Shown here in pieces: positions 1-4,495 of a stretch of DNA of 8,465 nucleotides (its first letter is position 1; each line of letters starts with the position of its first letter). The notes below the pieces were generated by a model. That model was not told the origin of the DNA and did not search any database. It saw nothing but the letters and a program-made list of their open reading frames with translations. The stretch is from contig SFFP01000094.1 in the NCBI GenBank assembly GCA_004556875.1, forward strand, positions 1-8,465. Direction: 5' to 3'. A program made the translations under genes and the position numbers. Source of the DNA: Ruminococcus flavefaciens (GTDB lineage: Bacteria > Bacillota_A > Clostridia > Oscillospirales > Ruminococcaceae).

Positions 1-55
1 AAACTGAGTTACGCCTCGTCACCAATTTTTCTCGTCCTTGACAGACAGCTTTTAT

Positions 56-84
56 ATTATATCAAAACAAGTCTGCATTGTCAA
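56..84 (-). promoter_or_regulatory. Consensus sigma70-type promoter reading left off the window
   Basis: On the minus strand the sequence reads TTGACA (84-79), a 17-nt spacer and TATAAT (61-56). Both hexamers are perfect and there is an extended -10 (TGA before TATAAT). Transcription would start near base 48 and leave the window at base 1, so its gene is not visible. The first 50 nt contain GGACGAG and GACGAGG and end in TAACTCAGTTT. No start codon with a ribosome site is seen there, so a structured leader or an RNA gene is possible. The promoter is well supported; its target is unknown. Confidence 0.75.
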
Positions 85-146
85 TAGCAATTTTTTGTTT
101 TTGTAGGCTTGCACAATATTCAACACATTTCCGCACGAATATTCAC

Positions 147-180
147 AAAAAAAGACAAAAAAGGGAGCTTTCAAGCTCCC
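147..180 (-). terminator. Rho-independent terminator of the small acidic protein gene
   Basis: Read on the minus strand, GGGAGCTT and AAGCTCCC (180-173 and 170-163) form a perfect 8-bp stem with a 2-nt loop. It is followed by TTTTTT, GTC and a further T7 run. It begins about 10 nt after the stop codon of the 191-466 gene and would end that transcript. Confidence 0.9.
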
Positions 181-190
181 TAAGAAATCA

Positions 191-466
191 TTAGTCCTTG
201 ATATCATCAACGATGTCTTCAGCAGCGTCCTTGATATCCTCTGCAACTTCCTCTGCCTTGTCCTTGATCTCCTCAGCAGCATCACTTGCAGTATCATCAT
301 TGATCTCGAAGTCGATGCTCTCGTCTGTATCAAAGTTATCGAAATCATCGTAATCGTCGTCATCATAATCTGAACCTGAACTCTTATCTTTGAGAGCCTG
401 TGCTGCGACATATCCAACGGCAGCTGCTGCAGAAGCAGTTAAAATAGCAACTAAAAACTTATTCAT
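191..466 (-). CDS. Small acidic membrane-anchored protein with 11-residue helical repeats
   Basis: This 91-aa protein of unknown function is read from the ATG at 466. That start has AGAGGA just upstream, whereas the longer frame would need a TTG with no ribosome site. Residues 2-25 form one hydrophobic, Ala-rich segment (FLVAILTASAAAAVGYVAA), probably a single membrane anchor. Residues 33-58 are almost entirely Asp, Glu, Tyr, Phe and Asn. From residue 64 on the tail repeats an 11-residue unit (AEEIKDKAEEV, AEDIKDAAEDI, then the truncated VDDIKD), as in amphipathic helices of LEA or YtxH-like proteins. The design (anchor, acidic spacer, charged helix) suggests a cell-envelope or stress-related role; that is inference only. 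It has its own promoter at 542-570 and a terminator at 147-180, and could also be reached by read-through from rsmE. The extreme acidity could reflect cation binding, but no defined motif is seen. Confidence 0.85.
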   Translation of the reverse strand: MNKFLVAILTASAAAAVGYVAAQALKDKSSGSDYDDDDYDDFDNFDTDESIDFEINDDTASDAAEEIKDKAEEVAEDIKDAAEDIVDDIKD

Positions 467-541
467 TTTAATTTCCTCTTTTCTCCGCAAGAATTAGTAC
501 TTACCGAACCGCTTGCGAACGGATTACGATAATCTGAAATT

Positions 542-570
542 ATTATACCATACTTTTTTTATAATTTCAA
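542..570 (-). promoter_or_regulatory. Promoter of the small acidic protein gene
   Basis: Minus strand: TTGAAA (570-565), a 17-nt spacer and TATAAT (547-542) with an extended -10 (TGG). It lies directly behind the rsmE stop codon (575-577). The predicted start, near 535, leaves a leader of about 70 nt containing a short GC-rich inverted repeat (CCG...CGG, near 507-522). Confidence 0.75.
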
Positions 571-574
571 CTCT

Positions 575-1300
575 TTACATATTATTTGTTAAAAACATCA
601 AAATTGAAAGGGCGGTTATTGGTGCAGTTTCACAACGTAAAATTCTTTTGCCCAGCCACACCTGTGAAGCGCCGATTTTTACCGCTTCCTCTGCTTCTTC
701 TTTGTCAAATCCGCCCTCGCTTCCGATGAAAAGCCCTATGCTTTTAGCTCCGTCAAGCTTCACATCTCCGAACGAAACGCCTCCTTCCTCCTCATAGAGA
801 AGGATATTCCTGTCAAGCTTTTTCATCATGTCAAGAGCTTCTTTAAGGCTTACCATAGGCGTTACTTCGGGTATTATACCTCTTCCCGACTGCTTTGCAG
901 CACCCTCGGCTATCTTGTTAAGGCGCGGAAGCTTCTTTTTCTCAAAGTCCTTGCTGTCAGGGCGCGAAACACATCTCCTTGTAAGCACGGGAACTATCCT
1001 TGTTACGCCCAATTCTACACTTTTCTGTATGATATATTCCAATTTGTCAAGCTTGGGAACCGCCTGAAACAGTGTTACTTCAATGTCAGGTTCAGCCGCA
1101 CATCTCTGCTTTTCTTTAAGTTCAAGATAGACTGAGTCAGCAGTTATACTCGAAATAGTACAGTGATAGTCCACACCGTTGCAGCAGACCGTTACCTCCT
1201 CGCCTGCCCTCATACGCAGTGAACGTCCGATATGGTTTGCATCGCTGCCTGTCAGTATTATATTATTTTCATCTATTTCATTTGTAAAAAATCTTGGCAT
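575..1300 (-). CDS. rsmE: 16S rRNA (uracil-1498-N3)-methyltransferase RsmE
   Basis: This 241-aa protein matches the RsmE family in length and in its conserved blocks. It would methylate N3 of U1498 in helix 44 of 16S rRNA, on the 30S subunit, using S-adenosylmethionine. The N-terminal PUA-like part (about 1-70) carries NHIGRSLRM (22-30). The C-terminal SPOUT (alpha/beta knot) domain carries KLDKLEYIIQKSVELGV (83-99), AAKQSGR (134-140), IGSEGGF (192-198) and LGKRILRCETA (216-226). The last two form the SAM-binding knot. The ATG at 1300 has a GGCGG-type ribosome site and its own promoter at 1352-1380. In many Firmicutes rsmE follows prmA; here the upstream gene is instead a cell-wall carboxypeptidase, separated by a terminator. 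No terminator follows rsmE before the next gene, so some read-through is likely. Confidence 0.96.
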   Translation of the reverse strand: MPRFFTNEIDENNIILTGSDANHIGRSLRMRAGEEVTVCCNGVDYHCTISSITADSVYLELKEKQRCAAEPDIEVTLFQAVPKLDKLEYIIQKSVELGVTRIVPVLTRRCVSRPDSKDFEKKKLPRLNKIAEGAAKQSGRGIIPEVTPMVSLKEALDMMKKLDRNILLYEEEGGVSFGDVKLDGAKSIGLFIGSEGGFDKEEAEEAVKIGASQVWLGKRILRCETAPITALSILMFLTNNM

Positions 1301-1351
1301 ACCGCACCGCCTTTACATTCTCACAGCCTTTAGCGGCTGCACTTTATACTG

Positions 1352-1380
1352 ATTTTAACACATATTGATACATTAGTCAA
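1352..1380 (-). promoter_or_regulatory. Promoter of rsmE
   Basis: Minus strand: TTGACT (1380-1375), a 17-nt spacer and TAAAAT (1357-1352) with an extended -10 (TGT). It starts immediately after the T-tract of the upstream gene's terminator. The short leader carries a hairpin, CAGCC / GGCTG (1324-1339), ahead of the rsmE ribosome site. Confidence 0.75.
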
Positions 1381-1381
1381 T

Positions 1382-1410
1382 AAAAAAGCCCCCGTCATCG
1401 ACAGGGGAGC
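1382..1410 (-). terminator. Rho-independent terminator of the carboxypeptidase gene
   Basis: On the minus strand GCTCCC pairs with GGGGGC (one G-U). A CT bulge and a GTC-GAT-GAC cap follow, then TTTTTTA. It begins 2 nt after the TGA stop at 1413-1415 and closes the carboxypeptidase transcript just before the rsmE promoter. Confidence 0.85.
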
Positions 1411-1412
1411 TA

Positions 1413-2531
1413 TCATGATTTGTATTCTGAATCAATGCCAAGGTATTCTTCAAGACACTGTCCGCTCTTATAAAGCTTTGTTGCAAGCTCAGAACCTACA
1501 TATCTTATATGCCACGGTTCATACTGATAGCCTGTATACGCTTCTTTCCCCTGAGGATAGCGGATAATAAAGCCGTATTCATGTGCGTGCTCAGCGAGCC
1601 ATGCTGCTTCGGGAGTAGCACCGAAAGCATCGTCAATGGTATTCACATCAATAACAAGTCCTGTCTGGTGCTCGGAAAATCCGGGACGCGCAGAATAAGT
1701 ATCAGCCATTTCCTTGCCGTCGCGCTCTACATAGTTGTCATAGATAAGCTCCTGATCGTGATACGAACGATAACCCGAACCGATGTATATGCTCAGATTT
1801 TCTTTTGCAGCTGCACTTGAAAGCGCCTGAAACTGCTGATAGCACAAAGGTTCAAGTCCGGGAGCAAAAGTGGCAGGAAGGCTGTAGCTCTTGTTCGCTA
1901 TCAGCACCCCGTCTACATAAGTAAGCCCCTCTGTATCATAAACAGGGGGCTCGGGAGCCTCAGTCTTATTCGACTGAGGCGTAGATGTTGTATCTTCGTC
2001 AGATCCATCGCCGCGGACAGTAACCTTTATCATTACTTCCTGACTCTGATCCTGTGCAGATCTTAATGTAACATAGCAGGTACCTGGCGAAACACCCTTG
2101 ATATGTCCGTAGCTGTCAACTGTTGCGATAGTAGGATCGCCTGTTGACCAGCGCTCATCAGCTTCACTTGCTCCGTCGGGATAAGCCTGAACCATAGGAG
2201 TATCAGTTTCGCCTACCTCAAGGTATACGGAATATTTATCAAGCTGGAAATCGCTCTTGTTTACAGGGTCTGTAGATGCCGCTGTAGTTGTTGCCGTCGT
2301 TGTTATCGCAGGGTCTGTGGTAGTAACTATCGTTGTTAGCTGTGTAGTTGTCGTCGCTTTCTTGACCTTGCTGTCTTTTTTCGGGTCGCCCGAGCACGCA
2401 TGAGCAATAAGGAGAATGAGCAGCAGTATAAGAAGTGCAATGATAGCAAGCGCGGTAAACTGTCTTCTTCTCAGCGTTTTACGGGATACCCTCTTGCGGG
2501 GACGATGTGAATCGTATCTGTTGTTGTCCAT
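1413..2531 (-). CDS. Membrane-anchored D-Ala-D-Ala carboxypeptidase (VanY / peptidase M15B) with Ig-like domain
   Basis: This 372-aa protein is read from the ATG at 2531, which has AAAGGGA in place; an in-frame ATG at 2573 lacks a convincing site. A basic cytoplasmic tail (1-23) precedes one membrane helix (about 24-43). Next come a Thr-rich extracellular linker (about 59-88), a bacterial Ig-like (BIG2-type) domain (about 94-172, with ATVDSYGHIKGVSPGT) and a second linker. The zinc peptidase domain spans about 204-365. Its M15B marks are SGYRSYHDQ (252-260), SEHQTGLVID (286-295, zinc ligands H288 and D295) and EPWHIRYVG (338-346, catalytic E338 and zinc ligand H341). It would trim terminal D-Ala from peptidoglycan stems at the cell surface. 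Nothing here suggests a vancomycin-resistance cluster, so a housekeeping wall role is likelier. Cys46 lies in a poor lipobox, so a plain membrane anchor is preferred. Confidence 0.92.
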   Translation of the reverse strand: MDNNRYDSHRPRKRVSRKTLRRRQFTALAIIALLILLLILLIAHACSGDPKKDSKVKKATTTTQLTTIVTTTDPAITTTATTTAASTDPVNKSDFQLDKYSVYLEVGETDTPMVQAYPDGASEADERWSTGDPTIATVDSYGHIKGVSPGTCYVTLRSAQDQSQEVMIKVTVRGDGSDEDTTSTPQSNKTEAPEPPVYDTEGLTYVDGVLIANKSYSLPATFAPGLEPLCYQQFQALSSAAAKENLSIYIGSGYRSYHDQELIYDNYVERDGKEMADTYSARPGFSEHQTGLVIDVNTIDDAFGATPEAAWLAEHAHEYGFIIRYPQGKEAYTGYQYEPWHIRYVGSELATKLYKSGQCLEEYLGIDSEYKS

Positions 2532-2598
2532 ATTATAAATCCCTTTCTCTGTATAGTAGTGCAGACGTGTCATCTGTCCGCATAAAAACCTTGTTTAC

Positions 2599-2627
2599 AT
2601 TATAACATACAGCAGTTGAAATGTCAC
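2599..2627 (-). promoter_or_regulatory. Promoter of the carboxypeptidase gene
   Basis: Minus strand: GTGACA (2627-2622), a 17-nt spacer and TATAAT (2604-2599) with an extended -10 (TGT). The start near 2592 gives a leader of about 60 nt to the ATG at 2531. The -35 overlaps the first CGCAATTTT repeat by one base. Confidence 0.75.
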
Positions 2628-2654
2628 GCAATTTTACTTCAATTCCGCAATTTT
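2627..2654. repeat. Two direct copies of CGCAATTTT
   Basis: CGCAATTTT occurs at 2627-2635 and 2646-2654, 19 bp apart. The copies lie immediately upstream of the leftward carboxypeptidase promoter. The position fits a binding site for a regulator, but AT-rich DNA gives such matches by chance; function unproven. Confidence 0.4.
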
Positions 2655-2702
2655 TTAACAACTTGACATATAACGCCGCTCATTTTTGGCATTTTTTAAC
2701 AA
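2650..2702. repeat. Two direct copies of ATTTTTTAACAA
   Basis: A perfect 12-bp repeat lies at 2650-2661 and 2691-2702, 41 bp apart (about four helical turns). It sits in the middle of the divergent intergenic region between the carboxypeptidase and lipoprotein promoters. No other feature was recognised in 2703-2780, which is AT-rich. Confidence 0.5.
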
Positions 2703-2783
2703 AGGCCATTTTGTTTATCTTCATTTAATTGCAAAATATTCCTTTTTTCCGACTCCATGACCAAAAATAGTAAGCCAAAGTTT

Positions 2784-2799
2784 CCGCCTTGACAGGCGG
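2784..2799. promoter_or_regulatory. Inverted repeat around the lipoprotein -35 box (operator candidate)
   Basis: CCGCC (2784-2788) and GGCGG (2795-2799) are perfect inverted copies, and the 6-nt loop between them is exactly the TTGACA -35 hexamer. The symmetry continues outward (TT 2781-2782, AA 2801-2802) after one mismatch. A repressor bound here would block the promoter directly. Confidence 0.5.
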
Positions 2800-2817
2800 C
2801 AAGGGAATGAGTATAAT
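2789..2817 (+). promoter_or_regulatory. Consensus promoter of the solute-binding lipoprotein gene
   Basis: TTGACA (2789-2794), a 17-nt spacer and TATAAT (2812-2817), both hexamers perfect. Transcription would start near 2824, about 49 nt before the ATG at 2873. Confidence 0.85.
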
Positions 2818-2831
2818 AAAGATTGGTTCAT

Positions 2832-2853
2832 ACCGCACTTGAAAATCAGCGGT
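2832..2853 (+). other. Hairpin in the lipoprotein leader
   Basis: ACCGC (2832-2836) and GCGGT (2849-2853) form a 5-bp stem with a 12-nt loop in the 5' leader. It ends a few bases before the AAAGGAG ribosome site and could affect mRNA stability or translation. No known riboswitch was recognised. Confidence 0.35.
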
Positions 2854-2872
2854 CATGAAAGGAGCTATATAC

Positions 2873-4246
2873 ATGAATAATTCAAAGCGGCTGTCAGCAG
2901 CGGTCATCGCAGTCTGCACAGTCCTGTCGTCTGCCGTCTCATGCAGCAGCAAGAAAAAAGACAGCAGCAATAAACAGCCTGTTACAGAGGCACAGACCTC
3001 AGATGAAAATAACGATATCCTCGGCTCAGACGCTGAACCTTCCGAAAACATGGAGATAACATGGCTCGCAGACTTTGACCTCAATCCCGTTGAAGGAGAG
3101 CAGCGCTCTGTTGCCCTTTCTCTTTTTGAAGATGTATACGGCGGAAAGATAAACTATGTCTATGCAGCTCCCGAGGAGAAATATTCAACTCTGTCAGCTA
3201 TGATAGATTCGGGCGAAACAGTGGATATGTTCCCCTATGAAGCCGGCATTTTCCCTGACGGCGTTCTGAGAGGCTATTTCGCCCCCCTTGACCCGTATTT
3301 CGAGGAATTGGGCATGGACAGCGGCATATGGGACGAAATGTCGCCTGTTACAGATATGCTTGCATACAACGGTCAGCACTATGTCATGCCATACTCAATA
3401 TCCGACCCTGTACTTGTGACCTACAGCCGAAAACTCATGCAGTCAGAGGGTATCGACGACCCGAGAAAGCTCTGGCAGGAGGGCAAATGGGACTGGAATG
3501 CCATGAAGTCCATGACAGAAAAGTTCAGAGCCAACAATCCCGATGCCTCCAGATACGGCATAAACGGCTGGTACGGACAGGCTGCTATAAACTCAACAGG
3601 TCATACTGTAGTTGGTTTCGACGGCAGCGCGCTGAAAAACAACATTGCCGACCCTGAAGTTGCAAAAGCCATAGGTCTTATCAATGATGTAAGCGCAAAC
3701 AGCTGGTACAACGGCACTTATCACGATACATTCCCGTCCGACCTCAACTCACTTTTCTTCGTTTCGGGCAGCTGGACGCTCGGCATATCAAACGCCGCAA
3801 ATCCCGAGGCAGACCTTATGATAGTGCCTTTCCCGAAATCTCCAGACGCTGACAAGAACTATGTATCCTGCAATATCAATTCAAGACTGCTGGTAAACGT
3901 TTCTGACAAAGGAAGCGCAGTGGCAGCTTACCTGAGATGCGAGCGCCTTGCAGCTTCTGAGACTAAATACCAAAACGCCGCTAAGGCAGAAGCTACTGCA
4001 GTGCGCAAAAATCAATCGGGTTCTTTCAGAAGCTTCATTACCGAAGAGCAGTATGACGCTCTTATGGAGTACACCGACCTTTCAAAGGTGACCCCTGTGC
4101 TTGAATTCGGAAACGGCATGGAAAAGTCAATGGCTGACAACGTTATGTCGCGTATCACCGATACTTCCCATGAAAAAGACTGGGAAGCAGAAAAGAAAGA
4201 GCTTTCACCTGCTATCGACGCTGAAATAGCAAAATACAACAGTTGA
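2873..4246 (+). CDS. ABC transporter extracellular solute-binding lipoprotein (family 1, sugar-type)
   Basis: This 457-aa protein is read from the ATG at 2873, which has AAAGGAG at proper spacing; the in-frame ATG at 2855 lies upstream of that site. The signal peptide (1-23) ends in SAVSC, making Cys24 the likely lipid-modified residue. A Ser/Lys/Asp-rich tether (about 25-58) follows. From about 60 onward the fold resembles family 1 solute-binding proteins: ITWLADFD, FEDVYGGKINYVYA and the typical block LWQEGKWDWNAMKSMTEKF (200-218). Aromatic residues are abundant (WYGQ, NSWYN, SGSWTLGI), as expected of carbohydrate binders. It would sit on the outer face of the membrane and hand ligand to an ABC permease, but no permease or ATPase gene is in the window. 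Next to a cellulosomal GH9, a cello-oligosaccharide ligand is plausible but only inferred. Confidence 0.88.
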   Translation: MNNSKRLSAAVIAVCTVLSSAVSCSSKKKDSSNKQPVTEAQTSDENNDILGSDAEPSENMEITWLADFDLNPVEGEQRSVALSLFEDVYGGKINYVYAAPEEKYSTLSAMIDSGETVDMFPYEAGIFPDGVLRGYFAPLDPYFEELGMDSGIWDEMSPVTDMLAYNGQHYVMPYSISDPVLVTYSRKLMQSEGIDDPRKLWQEGKWDWNAMKSMTEKFRANNPDASRYGINGWYGQAAINSTGHTVVGFDGSALKNNIADPEVAKAIGLINDVSANSWYNGTYHDTFPSDLNSLFFVSGSWTLGISNAANPEADLMIVPFPKSPDADKNYVSCNINSRLLVNVSDKGSAVAAYLRCERLAASETKYQNAAKAEATAVRKNQSGSFRSFITEEQYDALMEYTDLSKVTPVLEFGNGMEKSMADNVMSRITDTSHEKDWEAEKKELSPAIDAEIAKYNS

Positions 4247-4249
4247 CTC

Positions 4250-4282
4250 AAAGGACAGCTAAAGCTGTCCTTTTTCTGTTTT
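4250..4282 (+). terminator. Rho-independent terminator of the lipoprotein gene
   Basis: GGACAGCT (4253-4260) and AGCTGTCC (4263-4270) form a perfect 8-bp stem, extendable by three A-T pairs. The loop is AA and TTTTTCTGTTTT follows. It lies 4 nt after the stop codon. The lipoprotein and the cellulase are therefore separate transcripts. Confidence 0.92.
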
Positions 4283-4293
4283 ACGCGGACTAT

Positions 4294-4312
4294 TATCAGA
4301 ATATTCCTGATA
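4294..4312. repeat. Palindrome upstream of the cellulase promoter
   Basis: TATCA and TGATA flank the perfect palindrome GAATATTC with one extra C on the right side. It lies about 100 bp upstream of the cellulase -35. It could be an upstream regulator site; no matching known operator was recognised. The rest of 4313-4408 is AT-rich with nothing else seen. Confidence 0.35.
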
Positions 4313-4408
4313 TTTCTTTTTTATGATAGTAAAATATAACAAAAGAGGATTTACTTTTTTATTACATTCTCCAAAGTTGCGGCGTTTTGTATGAAATTAC
4401 ACAAAATA

Positions 4409-4439
4409 TTCACAAAAGCCGCTCAAAATGTGTTATAAT
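4409..4439 (+). promoter_or_regulatory. Promoter of the GH9 cellulase gene
   Basis: TATAAT (4434-4439) has an extended -10 (TGT). The best -35 is TTCACA (4409-4414) with a long 19-nt spacer, so the extended -10 probably carries the activity. The start near 4446 gives a leader of about 50 nt. Confidence 0.65.
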
Positions 4440-4495
4440 GCTATTGTAGGAAATATGTCTTCTTTAACGACGTATTTATGAGAGGAGTTTTAGCA

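Noticed and set aside
38..43. Plus-strand TTGACA near the left edge
   Set aside because: No acceptable -10 at 16-18 nt; the real promoter here is on the other strand.
52..417. Minus-strand 121-aa reading frame
   Set aside because: It overlaps the small acidic gene in another frame, runs through its terminator, and has a composition (Met/Ile/Ser/Arg-rich) typical of a shadow frame.
2663..2668. Plus-strand TTGACA in the divergent intergenic region
   Set aside because: No -10 at the proper spacing (TTGGCA-like at 17 nt); the consensus promoter at 2789-2817 explains the lipoprotein gene.
2725..3084. Minus-strand 119-aa reading frame across the lipoprotein start
   Set aside because: It is antisense to the signal peptide and promoter of a well-supported gene, without a ribosome site.
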